In this document: positions 6,258-13,009 of the stretch, in pieces
Layout of the letters: every line of letters starts with the position of its first letter
Numbering within the stretch: the stretch's first letter is position 1
Assembly (NCBI GenBank): GCA_963205035.1
Contig: CAUJII010000121.1
Location: 1-23,828 of the forward strand
Direction of reading: 5' to 3'
From: Spirochaetota bacterium
Lineage (GTDB): Bacteria; Spirochaetota; Leptospiria; Turneriellales; Turneriellaceae
Length of the DNA: 23,828 bases
The notes under the pieces: model-generated
Seen by the model: the letters and a program-made list of their open reading frames with translations, nothing else
What the model was told of the DNA's origin: nothing
Database searches by the model: none
Translations under genes and position numbers: made by a program

Positions 6258-7252
6258 AGTACGATGACTACATCGAACAAGATACCCCCGGGGGGTATAT
6301 GCTCCGCGTCAACATGCGCAACGGCACGTTCTTGGCGTTTCGTAACGGAACTCCCCAGAGCTGGATGAGTGCCGGTGTTGAAATCCAAATCCACCCCATG
6401 TTGCACGCCATCTTTCTTGGAGGAGACTTCCGCATCCAAGTGCGGCAAGACACGCCCCTTATTTTTTTCCCCATGGAAAATGCGTTTGTCAAGATTCCAT
6501 TTGAGTACGGGGAAGAAAGCGAGATCCGCTATATGCGTATTCCGCAAGAGTATGACGGGTTGGATATGCTCCCAGGGCTCGTGTTTCATTTCCCGGGGTA
6601 CTGGCCCAGCGTCTTGCCGGCAATTGGCGACGGGCGGCGTTACTTCATCGCAGACCAAGGCATTCCAAGGCAAAATATTATGCGTATCAAAGGGAAGTAC
6701 CCCCGTTCACGATTGATTGTTTTTAAGCCTGAAGAGTTTATGAAGGTACGTATCGAGCGGGAAAAAGTCGAAAGAGGCGAAAAGGCGCGTGCCGTGGACA
6801 TTGTAGAAACATTGCAAGACGACGCGATTTCTCAAAATCCAGTTTTTGCAGCCCGCTACTTCTTGCGCAATCTCGAATGGCGCAAGATGTATTCCATCCC
6901 TTTGTTCACGCGGATCCGCCTCCCTGAAGTGGAAATCATTCTCAGTTTCATGGAAAAAATGTACAAGTCGGCATCGACTAGTCAAGACCTGCGGGATTCC
7001 GAAGAGCTCTTGTGGGATCTCATAGACTATTATGAAGGAATCTTGGCTATATTGACGGGGGATTTTGCACGCGTGAAATCCTGGCAGCGCAAGCACCAAA
7101 CCTATAAGCGCGTCGTGCTCGCGAACCTCATTGCAGTGTGTGAATTTCAAAAAAAATATGCGCAAATCGATAAAAATACGGTTTTTGCGACATTCCTACG
7201 CGACATCCATCAAATTCTTCGCAATATTCCCCCAAAAGAAATTGCAGCATAG
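6254..7252 (+). CDS. protein of unknown function coupled to the AAA+/Fis-like regulator
   Basis: I do not recognise this 332-aa protein. The N-terminal 165 residues look beta-rich with hydrophobic strands (MLHAIFLGGDF, TPLIFFPMENAFVKI, LVFHFPGYWPSVL); the C-terminal half looks helical with charged segments (EREKVERGEKARA, WQRKHQTYKRVVLANLI). No signal peptide or membrane segment is evident, so it is probably cytoplasmic. It begins on the last codon of the upstream regulator (ATGA overlap), which implies equal synthesis and perhaps a complex. The 93 bp after its stop are AT-rich without a clear terminator. A role in replicon maintenance or in sensing for the regulator is possible but not shown. 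Confidence 0.7.
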   Translation: MKYDDYIEQDTPGGYMLRVNMRNGTFLAFRNGTPQSWMSAGVEIQIHPMLHAIFLGGDFRIQVRQDTPLIFFPMENAFVKIPFEYGEESEIRYMRIPQEYDGLDMLPGLVFHFPGYWPSVLPAIGDGRRYFIADQGIPRQNIMRIKGKYPRSRLIVFKPEEFMKVRIEREKVERGEKARAVDIVETLQDDAISQNPVFAARYFLRNLEWRKMYSIPLFTRIRLPEVEIILSFMEKMYKSASTSQDLRDSEELLWDLIDYYEGILAILTGDFARVKSWQRKHQTYKRVVLANLIAVCEFQKKYAQIDKNTVFATFLRDIHQILRNIPPKEIAA

Positions 7253-7311
7253 AAAGCACTCAAAATTCGATTAAAAAATAATCGTTCTGTAAATAAAATT
7301 TACGTTTTTTC

Positions 7312-7345
7312 TTGACTTTTTGCCTCGTTTCCCTGCTTTGGGGTA
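7312..7345 (+). promoter_or_regulatory. candidate leaderless promoter of the signal-peptide ORF
   Basis: TTGACT (7312-7317) is 28 nt before the ATG at 7346. No Shine-Dalgarno is present; a GCTTTG element precedes the start by 5 nt. Confidence 0.35.
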
Positions 7346-8248
7346 ATGGCGTGGAGAAATACCACAGGAGTTCTTGCGTTCGCGCTGGCGCTATGCGTTG
7401 GCTCTGGTGAATTGCGCGCATCTCAGAACACACCTGCCCCTATTACGCCTAATCTAACTATCGACTTTGGACGCAAAAACCAACAGCCAAAAAAAGGATC
7501 CCCGGGTCTTGTAGAAACGCTGGCAAACGGCGCGGCTTATTTTGGCCGGACGGTTCTGCAAACCCTCGCAGAGGCTTCCCCAGAGCAGCCGAAAAAACGC
7601 CATAATACACGCTCTTACAAGCAAAGACACGCAAAAAGGCTGCAAATCGCCCAAATTCCACTCTTAACACAGCCTCTTCGAGTTTTGCAGCCCGTTCCCC
7701 AGAGTCTGTGGGATTTATCCGTTTCCTCAAAATTTTATATAGAACGGGGAGTAATCCCACAAATTTTTTGGCTAACCTTTCTTGTTCTGTCTATCGTTTC
7801 TTTAATAAAGAAGGGATTTATTCACATACGGCCGCCGCCCTCGCAAATTATCCATAAAATAACTACAAACTTGTTTTACAATCGACCCCCTAACGGCGCA
7901 GGTGTAGTTGGCGCATGGACGAGTGGGCGCGGGATTTACGTTTCGTTGCAATCGATTTGGAAACAAGCGGTCTCAACCCTTACAAGCATGAGATTATCGA
8001 AATCGGTGCTGTGGGCTTTTCGCTTGAAGGCCTCGAGCAAGAGTTCTCTATTCTTATCCGCCCTCAAAAAAAGATGGACCCCAAGTCGCGGGCGATCCAC
8101 CAGATTAGCGCAGAAGAGCTCGCACAAAACGCCGTCTCTCTCGCCGAAGGTATCTCTGCATTCATGGAATTCCTTCCTCAGGGGAGCTGGGTTTTTCACA
8201 ACGCACCGTTTGACCTCGCTTTCCTTAAAGAATCTTTCGCGAGTCTAA
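7346..8248 (+). CDS. putative exported membrane-anchored protein; 3' third overlaps dnaQ out of frame
   Basis: The open frame is 300 codons, but only about the first 190 look like a real protein. They show an N-terminal signal peptide (MAWRNTTGVLAFALALCVGS, cleavage near residue 25), a basic segment (KKRHNTRSYKQRHAKR, 83-98) and a transmembrane helix at about 138-154. From residue 190 on, the frame lies inside the exonuclease gene in another phase and looks like a shadow. Either the gene really has a 334-nt overlap, or it has lost its own stop by a frameshift or sequence error near 7880-7915. I recognise no family. A TTGACT box 28 nt upstream supports the start. Confidence 0.45.
   Translation: MAWRNTTGVLAFALALCVGSGELRASQNTPAPITPNLTIDFGRKNQQPKKGSPGLVETLANGAAYFGRTVLQTLAEASPEQPKKRHNTRSYKQRHAKRLQIAQIPLLTQPLRVLQPVPQSLWDLSVSSKFYIERGVIPQIFWLTFLVLSIVSLIKKGFIHIRPPPSQIIHKITTNLFYNRPPNGAGVVGAWTSGRGIYVSLQSIWKQAVSTLTSMRLSKSVLWAFRLKASSKSSLFLSALKKRWTPSRGRSTRLAQKSSHKTPSLSPKVSLHSWNSFLRGAGFFTTHRLTSLSLKNLSRV
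7818..7856 (+). other. pair of DnaA-box-like 9-mers
   Basis: TTATTCACA (7818-7826) fits the TTATNCACA consensus, and TTATCCATA (7848-7856) differs from TTATCCACA at one base. They lie 30 bp apart in the same orientation in an AT-rich stretch just before dnaQ. Two near-matches in 23 kb can arise by chance, so this is tentative. Confidence 0.25.
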
Positions 8249-8769
8249 AGCAACCTTGGCCGCATAAGAATTATTACGACCACCTGCAGCTCTCGCGTAG
8301 GTTGCGGACAGACCGCCATTCGCATTCGTTAGAATCGATAAAAAAAGAATTGAAAATTGAGACGGGTAGGGCGCACCGAGCCCTCGCAGACGCGCAGGCC
8401 ACCGCACTCGCTTTTAACCATCTGCTATTAAATGAGCCTGACATCTTTGTCTCAAAAACCAAGTTCCAAAAAATTCGCCGCTGGCAGCGCAAGACAGAAA
8501 AATTCGAGATTCTTTTTCCAAAGAACTTTGATCAAATCGAACATTATTTTGAAGGCAAAATCAGACAGGAAGTCATCTTAAAGGTCGATTTTTTTGACCG
8601 GAATGGGTTCCCACAGCGGGCCTTTGTACAGCCTTTAGAAGTCATGATTTTTAGCCAAAACATCTTTATCCGCTCGAAAACACACCCCGGAGGCCAAGAA
8701 ATCCTCGTGCCGTTGAGCCGCTCAGTGATCCACGACCAAGAACTTGGCGCTCTCCGGCTTGTCTCATAA
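7915..8769 (+). CDS. DEDDh 3'-5' exonuclease (DnaQ / Pol III epsilon-like)
   Basis: This is a proofreading-type exonuclease that removes nucleotides from DNA or RNA 3' ends with two metal ions. The 284-aa protein has all DEDDh residues: ExoI DLETSG (D14, E16), ExoII HNAPFDLAFL (D100) and ExoIII HRALADAQAT (H154, D159). The exonuclease domain ends near 172. The last 110 residues form an extra domain (WQRKTEKFEIL through VPLSRSVI) with a beta-rich look, resembling neither UvrC-like nor clamp-binding tails that I know. The start at 7915 is the first ATG in frame and puts ExoI at the usual distance from the N-terminus. It is probably an accessory DnaQ paralogue rather than the replicase epsilon subunit. 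Confidence 0.92.
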   Translation: MDEWARDLRFVAIDLETSGLNPYKHEIIEIGAVGFSLEGLEQEFSILIRPQKKMDPKSRAIHQISAEELAQNAVSLAEGISAFMEFLPQGSWVFHNAPFDLAFLKESFASLKQPWPHKNYYDHLQLSRRLRTDRHSHSLESIKKELKIETGRAHRALADAQATALAFNHLLLNEPDIFVSKTKFQKIRRWQRKTEKFEILFPKNFDQIEHYFEGKIRQEVILKVDFFDRNGFPQRAFVQPLEVMIFSQNIFIRSKTHPGGQEILVPLSRSVIHDQELGALRLVS

Positions 8770-8810
8770 TTGAGTCGCAACAAGGGGCAGTATTGAACTG
8801 GTTTTGTCGC

Positions 8811-9305
8811 TTATATTTCAGTAAGTAATTGTGAGACGCTCTTCTTTACTAATGCGCTCACATTTTGTCGCCATAAATTCAACGCTAATAAATCATCGCT
8901 TTGTTTTGAGTCGTTTTGCTTGTCTACATGATTGAAATCAATCATTTTTATAGCTAATTTTTTAGCAGCTATTTTCTTTGTGTCTGTATTAGTTAATATA
9001 GCGATTACGTAGCACCGTACGAGTAGGGGAACAAGTCCTTCTGGGGATGGGCTTTGTGTCAGTTCATTATGGAGAGACTGCTCTCCGAGAGTAGTTATTA
9101 CAAAAGACTGATTAATTTCAATCAATTTTTCGTGCTGCAATTTTCTTGTTTCATGGTAGACGGCACCGGGCGAGTAGGGGGTGTCCAATATTTCCATAAC
9201 CTGATTGGTTATAGTCATAAGTTGGTACCGTGTATCTATCCTCAATTCAGTCTTCATTTGGAGGTGTGCAAGAAGGAGGAGGCGCAAATTTGAATAAGGT
9301 TTCAT
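8811..9305 (-). CDS. PadR-like winged-helix transcriptional regulator
   Basis: The 164-aa product starts at the ATG at 9305. A winged-helix domain spans about residues 5-80: an N-terminal LLLLAHL helix, then YSPGAVYHETRKLQHEKLIEI (44-64), which matches the recognition helix of PadR repressors (SPGTLYPALRRLEEEGLI-like), and the wing ending ITTLGEQSL. The C-terminal half is helical and probably dimerises. The frame is open further upstream to 9341, but that part crosses a perfect palindrome. It is divergent from an efflux-type MFS gene 133 bp away, the usual arrangement for a repressor and its transporter. Start and -10 lie inside the palindrome, so autoregulation is likely. Confidence 0.72.
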   Translation of the reverse strand: MKPYSNLRLLLLAHLQMKTELRIDTRYQLMTITNQVMEILDTPYSPGAVYHETRKLQHEKLIEINQSFVITTLGEQSLHNELTQSPSPEGLVPLLVRCYVIAILTNTDTKKIAAKKLAIKMIDFNHVDKQNDSKQSDDLLALNLWRQNVSALVKKSVSQLLTEI

Positions 9306-9334
9306 TCTAAATCGAATATTCGATTTAGAATGAA
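9301..9334. promoter_or_regulatory. 34-bp perfect palindrome, putative operator of the PadR-like regulator
   Basis: TTCATTCTAAATCGAAT is followed directly by its exact complement. It spans the predicted -10 of the regulator gene and its start codon (9303-9305). A bound dimer would block that promoter. The MFS promoter candidate is 70 bp further on, so control of the transporter would need looping or additional sites. Confidence 0.75.
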
Positions 9335-9341
9335 GTGTCAA
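9306..9341 (-). promoter_or_regulatory. candidate leaderless promoter of the PadR-like gene
   Basis: A consensus TTGACA (9336-9341, minus) ends 30 nt before the ATG at 9305; TATTCG sits at the -10 position after a 17-bp spacer, inside the palindrome. Confidence 0.5.
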
Positions 9342-9403
9342 GCAAGAAATGAACTTTGGGCGTGGGATAAACCAGATGCGAGTTCTTCATCTTTGTACTT
9401 TTT

Positions 9404-9437
9404 TTGACCCCCTGTCTCGCATTTCTTTACTTGCTTT
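9404..9437 (+). promoter_or_regulatory. candidate leaderless promoter of the MFS gene
   Basis: TTGACC (9404-9409) is 28 nt before the GTG at 9438; TTACTT lies at the -10 position. No Shine-Dalgarno is visible. Confidence 0.35.
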
Positions 9438-10682
9438 GTGAAGAAATCAGGCTTTTTTGCAGTCTATTTTGTGGTTTTCTTAGACATGCTGGGGTTTGGC
9501 GTATTAATCCCCGTTGTGCGGGATTTGACAACCGCGCTTGTTCATAACTCCCAACTCGCGTGGCCGGCGCCTGAAGTGTATATGGGTATCTTAATGGCTG
9601 TTTATTCAGGGGCACAGATGCTGAGCGCACCTATATTGGGTAGGCTTTCCGATCTCCATGGACGAAAGCCCATTTTTCTAATTTCATCGATTGGAAACGT
9701 GTTAAGCTATGTGGTTTGGGTGTTTTCAGGAACCTATTGGCTATTCTTAGCTGGGCGCGTCTTGAGCGGAATTACCGGCGGAAATATTGCAATTGCGCAG
9801 AGCATCTTAGCCGACAACACAACTGTCGAAGAAAGGCCCCGCGCTATGGGGCTCTTAGGTGCTTGCATAGGTATGGGGTTTGTCTTGGGGCCATTTCTTG
9901 GTGGGCTTATGATTAATATTGATCACATAAAAACATTTTATGGGATTATTATCAATCCATTTTGGCAGATTGGAGCCTTACCATTACTCCTATCCGTCGG
10001 TGCAGTAATTATGATTATATTTAATCACTTTGGTGAAGAGAAGATTCATACCGAGAAACCACGTATCGGACTGGGCCAGTTATTGAGCTCCTTCAAGCGC
10101 ATAGGACAGCGCGCGACTTATGCGACACAACTCTTATCTCAATTAAGTTTTGTGAGCTTTGAAGTCCTTTTTGCATGGATATTGCAAAAGCAATATAATT
10201 TCGACCTAAAGGATACATACTACTTCTTTGGTTTGCAAGGGCTTATGTTAGCCATTGTACAAGGTGGCGTTTATCGGCGCCTTGAAAAGAAGCGGCCGCC
10301 GGCATACTGGGTGCGCGCAGGGCTTTTGGGCTCTGTCGTGGGAATGTTGCTTCTCCCGTGGATCGGCTACTGGGATATTGGCTTAATTTTTGGCGTGGCG
10401 GGCAAAACCATACTCTTGGCCGTACTCCTTTTTGTCATGGCTCTCGCGTTGGGTTTTGGCAATCCATCGCTCAACGCGTATGCGTCAATCAACGCGCCAA
10501 AAAATGAGCAGGGTCAAACGATGGGCAACATGCAAGGCCTCGGGGCATTGGCGCGGTTTGTTGCACCTGTCTTCGCGACGTCTCTTTATGCTGTTTGGCT
10601 ACCGGTTCCTTTCTTGGTGGGTGGAGTGCTGTGTTTAGTGGCATGGTTTATTTTTAAGAAGCATGCCGTCAGCGAGGCGTGA
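9438..10682 (+). CDS. MFS transporter, DHA1 (TetA/multidrug efflux-like) family
   Basis: This is a 12-helix proton-driven exporter of small molecules in the inner membrane. The 414-aa protein opens with the FLDMLGFGVLIPV helix typical of TetA-like DHA1 carriers (14-26). It has motif A GRLSDLHGRKP (68-78), RVLSGITGG in helix 4, and the antiporter motif C region GACIGMGFVLGPFLGG (141-156). The length is normal. The start is a GTG without a Shine-Dalgarno; a TTGACC box lies 28 nt upstream. It is divergent from the PadR-like gene, which probably represses it. The substrate cannot be read from sequence; tetracycline resistance should not be assumed. Confidence 0.92.
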   Translation: MKKSGFFAVYFVVFLDMLGFGVLIPVVRDLTTALVHNSQLAWPAPEVYMGILMAVYSGAQMLSAPILGRLSDLHGRKPIFLISSIGNVLSYVVWVFSGTYWLFLAGRVLSGITGGNIAIAQSILADNTTVEERPRAMGLLGACIGMGFVLGPFLGGLMINIDHIKTFYGIIINPFWQIGALPLLLSVGAVIMIIFNHFGEEKIHTEKPRIGLGQLLSSFKRIGQRATYATQLLSQLSFVSFEVLFAWILQKQYNFDLKDTYYFFGLQGLMLAIVQGGVYRRLEKKRPPAYWVRAGLLGSVVGMLLLPWIGYWDIGLIFGVAGKTILLAVLLFVMALALGFGNPSLNAYASINAPKNEQGQTMGNMQGLGALARFVAPVFATSLYAVWLPVPFLVGGVLCLVAWFIFKKHAVSEA

Positions 10683-10957
10683 ATCTCCCGAATAGTTAGT
10701 TGAATTCGCGTGCGTAGAAGCCTGAATAGTTAGTCACTTCTTGGGTAGTTAATCAAGTTCCACGGCAAATATTTGCTTAGTTAATCATGTGGTTCAGCGC
10801 ATAGTTACTCGTACAAAATCTGGAATAGTTACTCATGTGACATAAGAAACCTTATGGGAAGTTATATATGCGCCAAGACACAATTTGGCGGGTAGTTAGC
10901 AGCGCTAGTCATTTGCCTCCTTTAAGTATTGCGACTAACTATTCCACCTTGAGCTCG
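10683..10957. repeat. array of TAGTTA motifs (iteron-like) in a convergent intergenic gap
   Basis: No gene is seen. TAGTTA occurs in direct orientation at 10693, 10727, 10746, 10778, 10802, 10826 and 10893 (first base), with a one-mismatch copy AAGTTA at 10859 and an inverted copy TAACTA at 10936-10941. Spacings are 34, 19, 32, 24, 24, 33, 34 and 43 bp. Flanks are also similar: GAATAGTTAGTC, GGTAGTTAATCA, ATAGTTACTCATGTG. Two small hairpins lie within it: CATAAG-AAAC-CTTATG (10841-10856) and CGCCAA...TTGGCG (10871-10890). Both neighbouring genes end here, so promoter control is unlikely; an origin, centromere or other structural site is more plausible. Confidence 0.7.
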
Positions 10958-11350
10958 TCAAACACTGCCCGACGTATGCACCCCACCGAAAGCGCGGATG
11001 CTGCCCAATGTCAGAAACAACCACCCCAACATGAACGACGCCCCACCGAAAGGCGCTAAGAGTGCAAAGGCTCGTTGCTGTGTGACTGCATACAGATATA
11101 AAGAAGCAGAAAATAAAATTAATCCCACAAGAAAGGAAATAGCAGAAGCCGTAAAAAGTTTTTGTGGCTTATAGACGCGCAGAAGCAAGACAGCCAAGAG
11201 CGCCAGAGTGTGCCAAAAGTGGTATTGATTCGCGGTTTGAAAAACCGAAAAGAATTTTTCGCCCAAAGACGCTTTCAGAATGTGAGAACCGAATGCACCA
11301 AAAAAAACCGCAAGAAAACCGGAAACGCCCGCAGCAATGAAAAAACGCAT
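10958..11350 (-). CDS. DUF423 family small membrane protein (YgdD-like)
   Basis: The function of this family is unknown. The 130-aa product has four hydrophobic helices and the family signatures GAFGSH near the N-terminus and YHFWHTLALL (about 42-51), plus the glycine-rich APFGGASFMLGW near the C-terminus. I take the ATG at 11350, which places the first helix directly at the N-terminus as in relatives; the frame extends to a TTG at 11383 that forms part of a TTGACA box. The gene is divergent from maf. Confidence 0.88.
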   Translation of the reverse strand: MRFFIAAGVSGFLAVFFGAFGSHILKASLGEKFFSVFQTANQYHFWHTLALLAVLLLRVYKPQKLFTASAISFLVGLILFSASLYLYAVTQQRAFALLAPFGGASFMLGWLFLTLGSIRAFGGVHTSGSV

Positions 11351-11383
11351 GCAGTCAAATCGGTGTCTCGGTCGACGTGTCAA
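11351..11383 (-). promoter_or_regulatory. candidate leaderless promoter of the DUF423 gene
   Basis: TTGACA (11378-11383, minus) is 27 nt before the ATG. After 17 bp comes ATTTGA, the same hexamer found at the same place before glpK. Confidence 0.4.
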
Positions 11384-11392
11384 TGAGAACTC

Positions 11393-11983
11393 ATGCGCTT
11401 TAGCGGCATAGAAATAACTCCGCTTGTTCTTGCGAGCGCATCGCCGCGCAGACGCGAAATTCTAGAGCGGTTGGGGTTTACCTGCGTTGTCGAACCAGCG
11501 AACATTGACGAAGAATCAATCCGTGATAACGACGCCCAACTGCAGACAAAGCGGATTGCTCGAGCCAAGGGGAACGCGGTTGCGAAGAAAGGAAATCTTA
11601 CTGTGTCTGCCGACACCATCGTTTATTTCGATGGCACCGTTTTGGAAAAACCGCGTAACGCAGACCATGCACGCGCCATGCTAAGAAATCTTTCCGGGCA
11701 CGAACATTCGGTTTATACCGCCGTTGCGCTCGTTTTCCCTCAAGGTCACGAGGTGGAGTTCTTAGAGGAAACGCGAGTTACTTTTCGTGCGATCGCAGAC
11801 GACACAATCGAAGAGTACATTCAAAGCGACAGCCCTTATGACAAAGCCGGGGGTTATGGCGTTCAGGATGCATTCGGTATGGCGCACATCTTGCGCATCG
11901 AAGGTTGCTATTACAACGTCATGGGATTTCCCGCAAGCCGCTTTATGGAAGTTCTTGCGGAGAACCGAAAATTTCTTCTTTAG
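11393..11983 (+). CDS. maf: Maf-like nucleoside triphosphate pyrophosphatase
   Basis: This hydrolyses non-canonical or specific NTPs to NMP and pyrophosphate; family members are linked to septum regulation and house-cleaning. The 196-aa protein has the family motifs LASASPRRREIL (13-24), SADTIV with its catalytic Asp (72-77), LEKP, and SGHEHSVYTAVAL (101-113). The length matches YhdE/YceF. The last 41 bp overlap the 3' end of queC on the other strand, a tail-to-tail arrangement with no room for a terminator. The dTTP/UTP versus m7GTP specificity is not assignable by eye. Confidence 0.93.
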   Translation: MRFSGIEITPLVLASASPRRREILERLGFTCVVEPANIDEESIRDNDAQLQTKRIARAKGNAVAKKGNLTVSADTIVYFDGTVLEKPRNADHARAMLRNLSGHEHSVYTAVALVFPQGHEVEFLEETRVTFRAIADDTIEEYIQSDSPYDKAGGYGVQDAFGMAHILRIEGCYYNVMGFPASRFMEVLAENRKFLL

Positions 11984-12656
11984 ATAACTTGAGCCCAGCA
12001 GCCATAAAACCTTCGCGGCGCAAGAGGCACGCATCGCACTCTTCGCACGGCACGAAACGATTTTCATTCTGCTGAGGATCATAGCAAGACCAAGTCTTTG
12101 CAACCGGTACACCCAACCGCATCGCCTCTTTTGCAATATCCGCTTTCGAGAAGTTTTGCAATGGCGTGAAAATTGTGGGAGCTCTCCCTTCGCGGCCGAT
12201 TTTTGATGCGAGCGCGGCGGTCTTTGCAAACGCTTCTATGAAATCCGGGCGGCAATCCGGATAGCCGGAATAGTCGACGGAGTTAATTCCAATAAAAATG
12301 GCAGAGGCTTCTTCTGTTTCTGCAAGTGCAGTTGCCAGCGAGAGAAAAATAAGGTTGCGCACGGGTACATACGTCACGGGTATCTCTGCTGCATTCGACA
12401 AGCTCGCGCCACCCTTTGGCACTTCGAGAGAGCTTGTGAGCGCAGAGCCACCAATCGCACGCAGGTCAACCGCAACGATGCGGTGTTCTGCGCCTATATT
12501 TTTTGCAAGCGCTTGCGCTGCGTTCAACTCTGTGCGGTGGCGTTGTCCATAATCGAACGAAATTGCAATGGGAGTAAATCCCTGTTCACGCGCAGCATAG
12601 AGGCAGGTTGCAGAATCAAGACCGCCAGAGAGTAAAATGACAGCTTTCTTTTTCAT
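11943..12656 (-). CDS. queC: 7-cyano-7-deazaguanine (preQ0) synthase QueC
   Basis: QueC converts 7-carboxy-7-deazaguanine to preQ0 with ATP and ammonia, in the queuosine/archaeosine pathway. The 237-aa protein has the PP-loop SGGLDS (10-15), the family signature YVPVRNLIFLSLA (96-108), and the zinc site C191, C204, C207, C210. It overlaps queD by 4 nt (ATGA type), completing a queE-queD-queC operon. The C-terminus overlaps maf tail to tail by 41 bp. Confidence 0.96.
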   Translation of the reverse strand: MKKKAVILLSGGLDSATCLYAAREQGFTPIAISFDYGQRHRTELNAAQALAKNIGAEHRIVAVDLRAIGGSALTSSLEVPKGGASLSNAAEIPVTYVPVRNLIFLSLATALAETEEASAIFIGINSVDYSGYPDCRPDFIEAFAKTAALASKIGREGRAPTIFTPLQNFSKADIAKEAMRLGVPVAKTWSCYDPQQNENRFVPCEECDACLLRREGFMAAGLKLSKEEIFGSPQELP

Positions 12657-13009
12657 TGCCTTCCCGGGTAGACGGCGCGTGAACTTGCGCCCTCTTGCAC
12701 TATAACAAATGCAATGAGCGGTAAGACTTTTTTACCGTTCTCAAAAATCCATCGCGCAATATTTTCTGCCGTTGGGTTATCGAGATCTTCGACGGCATTA
12801 AGAAGGTTGTGGTCGATTTTTTGAAAGAGCGGTTTCATCGCCTCGCTAATTGCCGCAAAATCGATAATCCATCCTTTTTCGTCGACCTCGCCTTCTATAC
12901 CGAGCGTGACTCGATATGTATGCCCGTGAAGTCTGCGGCATTTGTGATTCTGCGGAACGTATGGCAAGAAGTGCGCCGCATCGAAGACAAATTCTTTTTC
13001 AATAATCAT
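12653..13009 (-). CDS. queD: 6-carboxy-5,6,7,8-tetrahydropterin synthase QueD
   Basis: QueD makes 6-carboxytetrahydropterin from 7,8-dihydroneopterin triphosphate, the first committed queuosine step. The 118-aa protein has zinc ligands H13, H28 and H30 (HGH), catalytic C24, the DH pair at 66-67 and the conserved Glu at 106 (VQEG). The length is normal for the short bacterial form. Its ATG overlaps the queE stop by one base (TAATG) and its end overlaps queC by 4 nt, so the three are translationally coupled. Confidence 0.96.
   Translation of the reverse strand: MIIEKEFVFDAAHFLPYVPQNHKCRRLHGHTYRVTLGIEGEVDEKGWIIDFAAISEAMKPLFQKIDHNLLNAVEDLDNPTAENIARWIFENGKKVLPLIAFVIVQEGASSRAVYPGRQ

Noticed and set aside
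9438..10682. Specific call as a tetracycline-resistance gene (tetA)
   Set aside because: TetA-like motifs are shared by many DHA1 exporters; the adjacent regulator is PadR-like, not TetR, and substrate cannot be read from sequence.
10683..10957. CRISPR array in the TAGTTA region
   Set aside because: Repeats are only 6-12 bp with irregular spacing and no cas genes.
11762..12229. Minus-strand 155-codon frame
   Set aside because: Lies antisense to maf and out of frame with queC, both of which have complete family motifs.
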